The translations under genes and the position numbers were made by a program. Under the pieces are notes generated by a model. That model saw only the letters and a list, made by a program, of their open reading frames with translations, did not search any database and was not told the DNA's origin. Below are positions 7,087-14,046 of a DNA stretch of 17,009 bases, in pieces. Source of the DNA: Clostridiales bacterium (GTDB lineage: Bacteria; Bacillota; Clostridia; Oscillospirales; Acutalibacteraceae); assembly GCA_019419895.1 (NCBI GenBank), contig JAHZIE010000020.1, forward strand, positions 22,633-39,641. The letters are read 5' to 3'. Positions within the stretch are counted from its first letter, which is position 1, and each line of letters begins with the position of its first letter.

Positions 7087-7590
7087 ATGTCATTCTTCTT
7101 GCCGACACTGTGCAAAAAAAGAGTATCGGAAATCACTCCGCCGCTTCTCAGGAAAATGGGAATCCGCGGGATACTCCTGGATGTAGATAACACCCTGTCT
7201 ACCCATGGATCCCAGCAGCCTCTGCCGGCCGCTTTGTCCTGGACAAGGGAGCTGAGCGGACTGGGTATAAAGCTGATGATCATTTCCAATAATCATAAAG
7301 AACGTGTGGAGCCCTTCGCGGCTCAGTTTTCCCTTCCCTTTTTGTGCGATGCCAAAAAGCCCATGTCTAAGGGCTTTTCAAAGGCCTCGGAAGAATTGGG
7401 AATTCCAAAAGAAGAACTGCTGGTGGTGGGGGATCAGATATTTACCGACATTTTGGGCGCGAACCTTTCCGGTATCCGCAGTGTCCTGGTGGAACCGATT
7501 GAACTGGAAAAAGGATTTTTTTTCAGGGTGAAGCGTTGGATGGAGCGGCCCTTTCTCCACAGGATGGAAAAACGGCTTCCCAGAGGATAG
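7087..7590 (+). CDS. yqeG: YqeG-family HAD-type (IIIA) phosphatase
   Basis: The 167-residue protein is a compact HAD-superfamily hydrolase of the YqeG/GEP4 group. The eukaryotic member GEP4 dephosphorylates phosphatidylglycerol phosphate; the bacterial role is less certain. The nucleophile motif DVDNT is at 32-36, motif II is MIISNN with the conserved Ser, and the acidic motif is VVGDQIFTDILGAN. The N-terminal FLPTLCKKRVSEITPPLL is the usual YqeG leader helix. ATG 7087 has an exceptionally purine-rich AAGGGGGAGGGGAGA upstream. It leads the cluster with the TIM-barrel gene, aroQ and the peptidase. Confidence 0.88.
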   Translation: MSFFLPTLCKKRVSEITPPLLRKMGIRGILLDVDNTLSTHGSQQPLPAALSWTRELSGLGIKLMIISNNHKERVEPFAAQFSLPFLCDAKKPMSKGFSKASEELGIPKEELLVVGDQIFTDILGANLSGIRSVLVEPIELEKGFFFRVKRWMERPFLHRMEKRLPRG

Positions 7591-7629
7591 GAATAGGGAG
7601 AATTATTTTATGGGAAAAGAGGGAAAAAT

Positions 7630-8487
7630 ATGCCAGCCTTGTTTGGGCCTGCCGGCCGCTGCGAACAGTCGAAAATGGATAAAATCCGTTCCACAGAACA
7701 GTATCTAGGTTATTTGGCTGAGAAGGGACTAAACGCCTTTGAATACCAGTGCGGACATGGAGTTAATGTGGGGGAAGAAAAATGCAGGCTCTTTCAGCAG
7801 GTAGGGCAGGCCAATGGAATCGCGATTTCCCTGCATGCTCCTTATTATATTTCCCTGGCCTCCATGGAGGAGGAAAAAAGAAAAAAGTCAGTGGAGTATA
7901 TTCAAAAGAGCGCAATGCTGGTTTCCCTGATGGGAGGGGACAGAATTGTGGTTCATCCAGGAGGCATTGGAAAATATACAAGGGAAGAAGCGGCGAAAAT
8001 CGCCAAAAACACCTTGAAAAAAGCCCTGGAAGCGTTGGATGCCTCTCATCTGGGGCATGTCCATATCTGTGTGGAAACTATGGGAAAGGTAAACCAGCTG
8101 GGAAGCTTTGAAGAGGTACTGTCCATGTGCAGCCTGGATGAAAGACTGCTGCCCTGTATTGATTTTGGGCATATGAATGCCCGTACCCATGGAAAAATGA
8201 ATTCAGCCGCTAAATTCGGCTGGCTTTTGGAACAGGTGGAGAAACAGCTGGGGAAGGAAAGAAAGAAAAAACTGCACATGCATTTTTCTAAAATCGAGTA
8301 TTCCGCTGGTGGGGAGGTGCGCCACCTGACCTTTGAGGACAAACAGTATGGGCCGGAGTTTGTCCCCTTGCTTGATCTAGTGGCGGCCCAGGGCCTTGAG
8401 CCGGTAATTATCTGTGAATCTGCGGGGACGCAGACCATGGATGCCTTGATGATGAAGGAATATTACGAAGAAATAAGGAAGGGATAA
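7630..8487 (+). CDS. Endonuclease IV-like TIM-barrel protein (AP endonuclease family 2 fold)
   Basis: The 285-residue protein has the TIM-barrel signature of endonuclease IV, a three-metal AP endonuclease, but is clearly divergent. Compared from memory with E. coli Nfo, most metal ligands have equivalents: H69 (HAPYY), H109 (VHPGG), E149 (VETMG), D178 and H181 (CIDFGHMNA), H218 (HMHFSK), H232 (EVRH) and E263 (ICESAG). The aspartate of the Nfo DRH motif is replaced by V230, with E229 just before it. The N-terminus is FGPAG instead of the usual GAHVSAAGG. ATG 7630 is used since GAGGG precedes it and FGPAG follows at once. An out-of-frame ATG at 7610 opens only a short peptide. It may be an AP endonuclease or a sugar isomerase-like enzyme. 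Confidence 0.82.
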   Translation: MPALFGPAGRCEQSKMDKIRSTEQYLGYLAEKGLNAFEYQCGHGVNVGEEKCRLFQQVGQANGIAISLHAPYYISLASMEEEKRKKSVEYIQKSAMLVSLMGGDRIVVHPGGIGKYTREEAAKIAKNTLKKALEALDASHLGHVHICVETMGKVNQLGSFEEVLSMCSLDERLLPCIDFGHMNARTHGKMNSAAKFGWLLEQVEKQLGKERKKKLHMHFSKIEYSAGGEVRHLTFEDKQYGPEFVPLLDLVAAQGLEPVIICESAGTQTMDALMMKEYYEEIRKG

Positions 8488-8489
8488 GG

Positions 8490-8930
8490 ATGACGGGAAA
8501 AAAGAAGGTGCTGGTTTTGCTGGGACCCAACTTGAATATGGTGGGCATCCGGGAAAAGAGCATTTATGGAACAGAGACAGCGGAAAGCATTAATGAGGAT
8601 ATCCGTCGGCAGGCACAGGAAAGAGGATACGACTGTGAAATCTTCCAATCCAATCATGAAGGGGATTTAATCGATAAGCTCCATGCTGCCATGGGCCGCT
8701 TTGATGGTATTATCATTAACGCGGGGGCCCTGACCCATTACAGCTATTCCCTGCGGGATGCCATTGCCGCGGTCAGGATGCCCTGTGTCGAGGTTCATAT
8801 GTCAAACATTCACGCCAGGGAGGAGTTCCGTCATACCTCGGTAATCGCCCCGGTGTGCGTAGGGCAGATCGCGGGATTCGGCAAGACAGGTTATTTCCTG
8901 GCGATGGATGCTCTGAAGGATTTTTTCTGA
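8490..8930 (+). CDS. aroQ: Type II 3-dehydroquinate dehydratase
   Basis: This enzyme performs the third step of the shikimate pathway, dehydrating 3-dehydroquinate to 3-dehydroshikimate, usually as a dodecamer. At 146 residues it has the type II size. Motifs are GPNLNMVGIREKSIYG, with catalytic R21 and Y26 on the mobile lid, FQSNHEGDLID, IINAGALTHYSYSLRDAI (Ala replaces the more usual Pro in NPGA), and VEVHMSNIHAREEFRHTS carrying the active-site His and substrate-binding residues. It starts two bases after the preceding stop and is followed closely by the M24 peptidase and efp. This is the same order as the Bacillus yqhS-yqhT-efp cluster. Confidence 0.96.
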   Translation: MTGKKKVLVLLGPNLNMVGIREKSIYGTETAESINEDIRRQAQERGYDCEIFQSNHEGDLIDKLHAAMGRFDGIIINAGALTHYSYSLRDAIAAVRMPCVEVHMSNIHAREEFRHTSVIAPVCVGQIAGFGKTGYFLAMDALKDFF

Positions 8931-8972
8931 TGTGTGGACAGACAAAAGAAAGTAAGAAAAGGAGCTGATCTT

Positions 8973-10055
8973 ATGGGCCAGAATCGCATTGCGGTATTGG
9001 CGGGGACCCTGCCGCTGGAGACGCCTGAGACGGAAGGTTATCTGATAGCTTCGGATGTAAACCGCTATTACCTGACTGGATTTTCCTCCACTGCGGGCAT
9101 GGTGCTGGTAACTGCCGAGGGCTCTTACCTGCTGGTGGATTTCCGGTATTTTGAGGCGGCTGTTAAACAGGTGGATGACTGCCGGGTTATGCAGTTTGAT
9201 CATTTGGCGGAAACCCTGGACGCCCTGATAAAACGCCATCACTTGAAGAACATTATGGTAGAGCAGGAGAATACGTCCCTTGCCCAGCTGGAAAGCTTGA
9301 AAAATGCTCTGCCGGGTGTCAGTTTTGTCAACAGCCCTATCCTGGATCAGGAACTGAGGGCGATGCGGGCGGTGAAATCGGAAAAAGAGATGGAAAGCCT
9401 TAAAAAGGCCCAGAAAATTACAGAGGATGCGTTTTCCTATATTTTGCCCCGCCTTGTTCCTGGACGTACGGAGGCGGAAATCGCGCTGGATATTGAGATC
9501 TTTATGCGGCAAAACGGCGCTGAACGGACCGCTTTTGACCTTATTGTCGTTTCAGGGAGAAAAAGTTCCATGCCCCATGGGGTTCCGGGAGAAAACCGGT
9601 TAAAGCGAGGGGACTTTGTCACCATGGATACCGGGGCGGTTGTGGACGGCATGCATTCCGATATGACGCGGACGGTTGCTGTTGGAGAGGCGTCTGCGGA
9701 ACAGAGAAAAATATACGAGATTGTCCTACAGGCGCAAAAGGCCGCCATTGCCAAGGCGCGGGAAGGAGTCAGGTGCGCGGATGTGGATCGGGCCGCGAGA
9801 GAGGTGATCGAACAAGCTGGCTATGGCAAATATTTCGGCCATTCCACCGGGCACAGCGTCGGGCTGGAAATTCATGAAAGCCCCAACTTTTCCCCTTCTT
9901 CCAAAGACACGGCCAAATCTGGCATGGTGATCACGGTGGAGCCGGGCATCTATCTTCCCGGACGGTTCGGCGTGAGGATCGAGGACATGGTCTATATAAC
10001 TCCGGAAGGATGTGAGAATTTGACTCACTGCCCGAAAGAATTGATCATTGTGTAG
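8973..10055 (+). CDS. M24 family Xaa-Pro aminopeptidase
   Basis: The 360-residue enzyme has a creatinase-like N-terminal domain (about 1-125) and a pita-bread M24 domain. All five dinuclear-metal ligands are present: D219 (MDTG), D230 (HSDMTRT), H294 (STGHSVG), E323 (VEPGIYLPG) and E337 (RIEDMV). The fold and the H(S/T)-rich FGHSTGHSVGLEIHE segment indicate removal of N-terminal residues before proline (PepP/YqhT type). ATG 8973 is preceded by AAAAGGAG at 8-base spacing and is preferred to GTG 8934. It sits just upstream of efp. EF-P rescues polyproline translation, a suggestive but unproven functional link. Confidence 0.93.
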   Translation: MGQNRIAVLAGTLPLETPETEGYLIASDVNRYYLTGFSSTAGMVLVTAEGSYLLVDFRYFEAAVKQVDDCRVMQFDHLAETLDALIKRHHLKNIMVEQENTSLAQLESLKNALPGVSFVNSPILDQELRAMRAVKSEKEMESLKKAQKITEDAFSYILPRLVPGRTEAEIALDIEIFMRQNGAERTAFDLIVVSGRKSSMPHGVPGENRLKRGDFVTMDTGAVVDGMHSDMTRTVAVGEASAEQRKIYEIVLQAQKAAIAKAREGVRCADVDRAAREVIEQAGYGKYFGHSTGHSVGLEIHESPNFSPSSKDTAKSGMVITVEPGIYLPGRFGVRIEDMVYITPEGCENLTHCPKELIIV

Positions 10056-10088
10056 CCTTTTTTGTATGACCTTTTTTCAAGATTTTCC

Positions 10089-10117
10089 TTGCAAAAAGGG
10101 TAGAAGTATAATACAAT
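10089..10117 (+). promoter_or_regulatory. Probable sigma-A promoter of efp
   Basis: TTGCAA (10089-10094) and TACAAT (10112-10117) are 17 bases apart, about 40 bases upstream of the efp ATG. An overlapping TATAAT at 10107-10112 is a better hexamer but only 12 bases from this -35. The region is AT-rich compared with the neighbouring genes. Confidence 0.6.
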
Positions 10118-10157
10118 AAATGTGGTATATTATTTAAAAAAGTGAGGTTTTAAAACC

Positions 10158-10715
10158 ATGATATCAGCAGGTGATTTCAGAAACGGCATTACATTTGAAA
10201 TGGATGGAAACGTTTATTCCATTGTTGAATTCCAGCATGTAAAGCCCGGAAAAGGCGCTGCCTTTGTGCGCACAAAAATCCGTAATGTCATCAACGGCGG
10301 CGTGACGGAACGCACCTTCAACCCGACCGAAAAGTTCCCAACCGCCTATATCGAGAGAAAAGATATGGAATATGTATACAGCGATGGGGATCTGTACTAT
10401 TTTATGGATCTGGAAACTTATGAGCAGATTCCGATTAACAAGGATGTTCTTTCGGATAATTTCAAATTTGTAAAAGAAAATATGGTCTGCAAAATTCTTT
10501 CTTACAAGGGAAATGTATTTGGCGTTGAACCCCCTTATTTTGTGGAACTCCAGGTTACAAAGACAGATCCCGGCTTTAAGGGAGACACCGCGACCAATGC
10601 CACAAAGCCGGCTGTACTGGAAACAGGCGCAGAGATCAAGGTGCCCCTGTTTATTGACGAGGGTGAAATGATCCGCATTGACACCCGTACTGGAGAATAC
10701 ATGGAACGCGCGTAA
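10158..10715 (+). CDS. efp: Translation elongation factor P
   Basis: EF-P enters the ribosomal E site and relieves stalling at consecutive prolines. The 185-residue protein has the normal three beta-barrel domains. Domain I carries the KPGKGAAF loop with the modifiable K32, which is hydroxypentanoylated or otherwise modified in Firmicutes. Domain III ends with EGEMIRIDTRTGEYMERA, which includes the family's EF-P signature region. The N-terminal MISAGDFRNG is typical. ATG 10158 follows GTGAGGT. No dedicated EF-P lysine-modifying enzyme is visible in the window. Confidence 0.97.
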   Translation: MISAGDFRNGITFEMDGNVYSIVEFQHVKPGKGAAFVRTKIRNVINGGVTERTFNPTEKFPTAYIERKDMEYVYSDGDLYYFMDLETYEQIPINKDVLSDNFKFVKENMVCKILSYKGNVFGVEPPYFVELQVTKTDPGFKGDTATNATKPAVLETGAEIKVPLFIDEGEMIRIDTRTGEYMERA

Positions 10716-10778
10716 TTATGAAAGATATGCAGGATTAAACTTTGTTCCAACAGGCAAATGGACAAGGAGGAGAAGAAA

Positions 10779-11222
10779 ATGACGATTACAGAAAAGGTTT
10801 CTTATTTGAAGGGCTTGGTCGACGGGTTGGAATTGGATCCCAATGATAAAAACGTAAAGGTAATCAAGGCGATTACCGATGTCCTCAATGATATGGCTAT
10901 GCTGATGACCGACTATGAAGATGATCTGACAGAGCTCAGCGGCCAGGTCGACGAGATCGATGAGGATCTCGCGGAGGTGGAAGAGGAAGTCTTTGGCCCC
11001 TGCGGTGATGAGCATTGCGGCTGTGGCTGTGAGGATGACGACGAGGATTTATATGAGGTCACTTGCCCCACCTGTGGAGAAGTGATTCAGATTACAGAAG
11101 AAGACCTGGATGAAGGCTCTATTCCTTGTCCTAAGTGCGGGGAGGAGCTGGAGTTTGATTTAGAGGATGACTGCGGCTGTGAAGGAGATCACTGCGACTG
11201 CGGTTGCCATGAAAACGAATAA
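10779..11222 (+). CDS. CD1247-type acidic, cysteine-rich zinc-ribbon protein
   Basis: The 147-residue protein begins MTITEKVSYLKGLVDGLELD, the form seen in the Clostridia family named after C. difficile CD1247; its function is unknown. Residues 1-70 look helical and end in a strongly acidic segment. A zinc-ribbon follows with the pairs CPTC and CPKC about 20 residues apart. It is flanked by two Gly-Cys-His clusters (CGDEHCGCGC and the tail CDCGCH), so it is likely metal-binding. ATG 10779 has AAGGAGG at 8-base spacing. A GTG or ATG start at 10758 would leave that Shine-Dalgarno inside the gene. It lies 63 bases after efp and is probably co-transcribed. Confidence 0.85.
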   Translation: MTITEKVSYLKGLVDGLELDPNDKNVKVIKAITDVLNDMAMLMTDYEDDLTELSGQVDEIDEDLAEVEEEVFGPCGDEHCGCGCEDDDEDLYEVTCPTCGEVIQITEEDLDEGSIPCPKCGEELEFDLEDDCGCEGDHCDCGCHENE

Positions 11223-11245
11223 TTTAAATTTATCCGGTAAATGAT

Positions 11246-11279
11246 AAAAGGACAGGCATGGGGTCATGCCTGTCCTTTT
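11246..11279 (+). terminator. Rho-independent terminator after the CD1247-type gene
   Basis: AAAAGGACAGGCATG (11246-11260) and CATGCCTGTCCTTTT (11265-11279) are a perfect 15-bp inverted repeat around a GGGT loop. The 3' arm ends in TTTT. It closes the efp unit and, being symmetric with an A-tract on the 5' side, could also act on minus-strand transcripts. Confidence 0.9.
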
Positions 11280-11387
11280 CGTTCCCCTGGTTAAAACACC
11301 TATGCTCCAATGGAAGGAAAAGAGAAAACTGGGGATTTATTCAAAGAAAAATCTTGCAATGGGAAGACGGCAGGGGAAGAGAAAATG

Positions 11388-11449
11388 TAAGAGCGTCGCT
11401 GTCTGATGAAATTGGGATGTGCGGTTGAGAATTTCCATCTGCGCTCTTA
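11388..11449. other. Nested inverted repeat between convergent genes
   Basis: An outer perfect 8-bp pair TAAGAGCG (11388-11395) / CGCTCTTA (11442-11449) encloses an inner pair GATGAAATT (11405-11413) / AATTTCCATC (11430-11439) with one bulged base. The 62-nt element lies in the 247-base spacer between the efp-unit terminator and the 3' end of the minus-strand phosphoesterase. On the minus strand it is followed by CATTTTC, so a weak terminator for that gene is possible. I see no ORF in the spacer. Confidence 0.4.
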
Positions 11450-11526
11450 AGACTCTGAGAAAAACCTGGAAGAATTTGGATTTTTTAATATAATTTCCTT
11501 CGATGAATTAAGGTAAGGAAAAATGA

Positions 11527-12399
11527 TTAGAGGATTTCAATGATGCGGGCTTCATTTTGATACTGAGCGCCGGTTACATACTGCATAAGTCCGTTGCTCA
11601 GAGCGCTTTCATGAGAAAAATGCAGATGTCCTGCAAAAATTGCTTTTACCAGATCTAAGTGGTAAAGGTAATCAAGAAATTTTTGAGTTTGTGGAGTGGT
11701 CACTTGCTGCCGAAAACGGTGATCGTTATATTCCTGCATCAATTCCAGAGGAACGCCGATGGCAGAGGCGGGAACTGTGGGATTTCCTTTGGTTACTTCC
11801 CTGTATAGTTCTGGCGTATAAATTGGCGTATGGAAAAACAGCAGAATGGGCAATTGTTTTTCAGCCTCCTTTTTCAGGCAATCCAGTTGATATGCGGAAA
11901 AGTCATAATACACATTGTCAATGGCGATTAAATTTACTCCATTGACAACGCGGGAAGAAAAACATAAATTATATTTTGGGAATGCCGACTGAATTTTTGC
12001 ATAGCTTTGGATCTTATAAGCCTCGTCCTCAAAGGCTTCGCCTACATATAGGCTGAATTCATGATTTCCAACCGCCATAAAATAATCATTGGGAAGGGCA
12101 AGCAGTTCTTTTGCCATTTCACAATGCTGTTCCGATACAAAATCGAACAAATCACCGGTGTGGACAAGGAGCATGTGATGTTCATTAGCGAATTGTACGC
12201 TTTCCCGGTAATAATATTCCGTGGCACCTGGATCTTCCGGTTCAAAGACGTTTGCTCTTTTTTCAGCCAGCTGTTGTTTTCGCAGATCGTCTCTTTCATC
12301 CGCGCGGCAAATATGGGTATCCGTAATATGAAGCATTTGAAACGGCTGTGCGATTCCAATATTCACAATCGTTTTGGTTAGAGTAAAGGGTTTCATCAT
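11527..12399 (-). CDS. Calcineurin-like metallophosphoesterase
   Basis: The 290-residue protein carries the full dinuclear-metal phosphoesterase set: DTH (27-29), a GDLFD block, GNHEF, an FFHTP histidine, and the terminal AGHLHF. It has no signal peptide or membrane segment, so it is probably cytoplasmic. The substrate cannot be told; the family includes cyclic-nucleotide, UDP-sugar and protein phosphatases. The start is one of two adjacent ATG codons behind GAAGGAAGG on the minus strand. It is the only minus-strand gene here, with its own promoter, and sits between the efp unit and the spoIIQ-like gene. That suggests an inserted or independently regulated gene. Confidence 0.88.
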   Translation of the reverse strand: MMKPFTLTKTIVNIGIAQPFQMLHITDTHICRADERDDLRKQQLAEKRANVFEPEDPGATEYYYRESVQFANEHHMLLVHTGDLFDFVSEQHCEMAKELLALPNDYFMAVGNHEFSLYVGEAFEDEAYKIQSYAKIQSAFPKYNLCFSSRVVNGVNLIAIDNVYYDFSAYQLDCLKKEAEKQLPILLFFHTPIYTPELYREVTKGNPTVPASAIGVPLELMQEYNDHRFRQQVTTPQTQKFLDYLYHLDLVKAIFAGHLHFSHESALSNGLMQYVTGAQYQNEARIIEIL

Positions 12400-12443
12400 T
12401 TTTACCTTCCTTCTTGGGAAAAATTATGAATTTCTTAAGTGAT

Positions 12444-12472
12444 ATTATAACAGGATGCATTTTACCGTGCAA
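12444..12472 (-). promoter_or_regulatory. Sigma-A promoter of the metallophosphoesterase
   Basis: Read on the minus strand, TTGCAC (12472-12467) and TATAAT (12449-12444) are separated by 17 bases. The -10 lies 45 bases before the start codon. Confidence 0.75.
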
Positions 12473-12675
12473 GTATAGAAAGCGGGAATAATTTTATAGC
12501 TCTTATTAGGGCTGAATGAGATGAAATAATACGAGTAAGTAGGATCAAATTTTGAACGGGCGCTTTTATGACGATATTTTTTTGGATACTATCGGCTTGC
12601 GGCATGCTTTGCGGCTTGTTTTTTCCGCCCAATAAGTCCATAAGATAAAATAATTGTATTTTTCTTCTTCCCAAA
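12473..12675. other. Intergenic spacer with a possible 26-residue hydrophobic ORF
   Basis: This 203-base stretch separates the divergent promoters of the phosphoesterase and the spoIIQ-like gene. I see no RNA gene. On the plus strand an ORF at 12568-12648 would encode a short peptide beginning MTIFFWILSACG, with one hydrophobic stretch followed by a PPNKSIR tail. It has no convincing Shine-Dalgarno. Confidence 0.3.
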
Positions 12676-12705
12676 GCATATTTCTGCGGGAATACGGCAA
12701 AAATA
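12676..12705 (+). promoter_or_regulatory. Sigma-F (forespore) promoter of the spoIIQ-like gene
   Basis: GCATA (12676-12680), a 15-base spacer, and GGCAAAAATA (12696-12705) match the Bacillus sigma-F consensus GYWTA-N15-GGNRANANTW at every defined position. Transcription would start near 12712. The leader of about 90 bases holds the 12-base palindrome CCCCTTAAGGGG (12729-12740) and a small GCCG-TTTTT-CGGC hairpin. Confidence 0.75.
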
Positions 12706-12802
12706 ATGTCAAGGGTTACATAAGTTATCCCCTTAAGGGGACGGCTTACAAACTCGGGCCGTTTTTCGGCAGATGAATAAAGAGATAAAGGAAGAAGAAA
12801 AT

Positions 12803-13615
12803 ATGAGTAATTTACATTTTCAAAAGCCGCAAAAGAAAAAACCGTCTGCAGGAAAAGGCTTTTACATCGCATTAGCGGCCTGCCTGTTGGCGGTTGGCAC
12901 CGCATCTTGGGCAACCTTTGACAGTCTTGCAAATCTGACGCAGGAAGCGCCCAGCTCCCAAACTCCCTCTTCTGAGGATTCCCTCCTGGTTTCATCGCGG
13001 CCGGAGTCCTCCTCCAAAGCGCCGGTCTCTTCCCGGCAGAGCTCCTCTTCCAAGCCATCCAGTAACAAACCTGATGCCGTTTCCTCCAAAGCACCCGCAA
13101 TATCTTCCTCCAAAGCGCCGGCTTCGTCAGAGACAGCAAAACCCGCCGCCGCGGCTCCCACGACTTTTATCATGCCAACCACCGGAAAGGTGATCAAGGA
13201 TTTCAGCGATGGGGAATCTGTATACTCTCTGACGTTTGGCGATTGGAGAATTCACGAAGGCGTGGATCTCAGCGCGGCCAAGGGCAGCACAGTCAAGGCT
13301 ATTGCCAATGGCGTAGTAAAAGAAATTACACAGGATGATATGATGGGGACAATCGTTGTGATTGAGCATGACGGAGGTCTTACCGCTTCCTACTGCGGCC
13401 TGGAGGAGAAAACGCCGGTTGCGGAGGGAGAAACTATTAAGGCAGGCCAGGTGATTGGTTCGGTTGCTGAAATTCCCAGCGAAATTGTTGACGAATCCCA
13501 TATTCATCTGGAAATTGTAAAGGATGGAAAGACGGTGGATCCCTTGGAAATTATGGGAAAAGAAAAAGAAAAACTGAATCAGGAAGGTTCATCTACGCCC
13601 TCGGAAAAGGAGTAA
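12803..13615 (+). CDS. spoIIQ: SpoIIQ-like membrane-anchored M23 protein (sporulation)
   Basis: The 270-residue protein has a short basic cytoplasmic N-terminus, a single transmembrane helix (about 20-38), a Ser/Pro/Lys-rich linker (about 46-118), and a C-terminal LytM/M23 domain. That layout and the block GKVIKDFSDGESVYSLTFGDWRIHEGVDL resemble SpoIIQ, the forespore protein that joins SpoIIIAH to form the channel between forespore and mother cell. The metal motifs are intact (H151-x3-D155 and H233-I-H235), as in clostridial SpoIIQ, while Bacillus SpoIIQ is degenerate. An exact sigma-F promoter upstream supports this. ATG 12803 follows AAGGAAGAAG; ATG 12773 would precede that site. A different M23 envelope peptidase is the alternative. 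The spoIIIA operon is not in the window. Confidence 0.85.
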   Translation: MSNLHFQKPQKKKPSAGKGFYIALAACLLAVGTASWATFDSLANLTQEAPSSQTPSSEDSLLVSSRPESSSKAPVSSRQSSSSKPSSNKPDAVSSKAPAISSSKAPASSETAKPAAAAPTTFIMPTTGKVIKDFSDGESVYSLTFGDWRIHEGVDLSAAKGSTVKAIANGVVKEITQDDMMGTIVVIEHDGGLTASYCGLEEKTPVAEGETIKAGQVIGSVAEIPSEIVDESHIHLEIVKDGKTVDPLEIMGKEKEKLNQEGSSTPSEKE

Positions 13616-13639
13616 TCCTGTTCGTCTAAGGGCACCCAG

Positions 13640-13668
13640 GCCTGGAGGAATTCCTCCAGGCTTTTTTT
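13640..13668 (+). terminator. Palindromic terminator after spoIIQ-like gene
   Basis: GCCTGGAGGAA followed directly by TTCCTCCAGGC is a perfect 22-base palindrome (13640-13661), then seven T residues (13662-13668). It lies 24 bases after the stop codon. Confidence 0.9.
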
Positions 13669-13972
13669 ATTTTAGGAAAAATTCTCTTTTTGCGGCGGCA
13701 GGAAGGAGGAGTGAATGGGAAATGAGAAACAAGAGAAAACTTTTTAGCAACTTCCATTGTAAACGATACGGAAAAATGATAAACAAGAGAAAAGGCCCAG
13801 ACGGCGGTTCTTCTTTTAAATAAATGTGGGGTATTGTTCCGTCTCAGCAGGAAGAAAAAGAGGGGGTGTAATTCTGAAAGAAAAATGGGAAGGAAACAAA
13901 AGCCTTCTTCCAGTTGTTTTCCGATAAAGATGACAATCAGAAGGAAAAAATTTGATTATTTTTGTTTTTTAG
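13669..13972. other. Intergenic region upstream of the GH29 unit
   Basis: About 300 bases rich in A and G with no gene I can support. AAGGAGG at 13703-13709 precedes ATG codons at 13715 (10 residues) and 13722 (33 basic residues, beginning MRNKRKLFSNF). Another ATG at 13885 opens 37 residues ending inside the GH29 promoter. None has a promoter or a domain. A 6-bp inverted repeat AGACGG/CCGTCT is also present. Confidence 0.3.
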
Positions 13973-14001
13973 TGGACAAACGTAAGATTATAAGGTAGAA
14001 T
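13973..14001 (+). promoter_or_regulatory. Probable sigma-A promoter of the GH29 gene
   Basis: TGGACA (13973-13978) and TAGAAT (13996-14001) are separated by 17 bases, each one mismatch from consensus. Transcription would begin near 14008. The AGGAGG ribosome-binding site at 14032-14037 stands nine bases before the GTG start. Confidence 0.65.
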
Positions 14002-14046
14002 AACGATATCTTTTTAGAATGCTGTTTTGGTAGGAGGAAAGATAAG

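Noticed and set aside
7610..7708. ATG at 7610 with a good AGGGAG opening a roughly 32-residue frame overlapping the TIM-barrel gene
   Set aside because: It is out of frame with the conserved protein and has no recognisable content. ATG 7630 has its own GAGGG and gives the family-like FGPAG start.
10107..10112. TATAAT upstream of efp as the -10 element
   Set aside because: It is only 12 bases from TTGCAA; the overlapping TACAAT gives the normal 17-base spacing.
12462..13139. 225-codon minus-strand open frame opposite the spoIIQ-like gene
   Set aside because: It lies opposite a low-complexity Ser/Lys-rich linker and a clear membrane helix, overlaps the sigma-F promoter, and shows no recognisable domain.
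13758..13771. CcpA cre-like site TGTAAACGATACGG upstream of the GH29 gene
   Set aside because: The last three positions do not fit the consensus and it lies over 200 bases before the promoter.
13715..13823. Short ORFs after AAGGAGG at 13703-13709
   Set aside because: The well-spaced ATG gives only 10 residues, and the 33-residue frame is 12 bases away. No promoter follows the preceding terminator.
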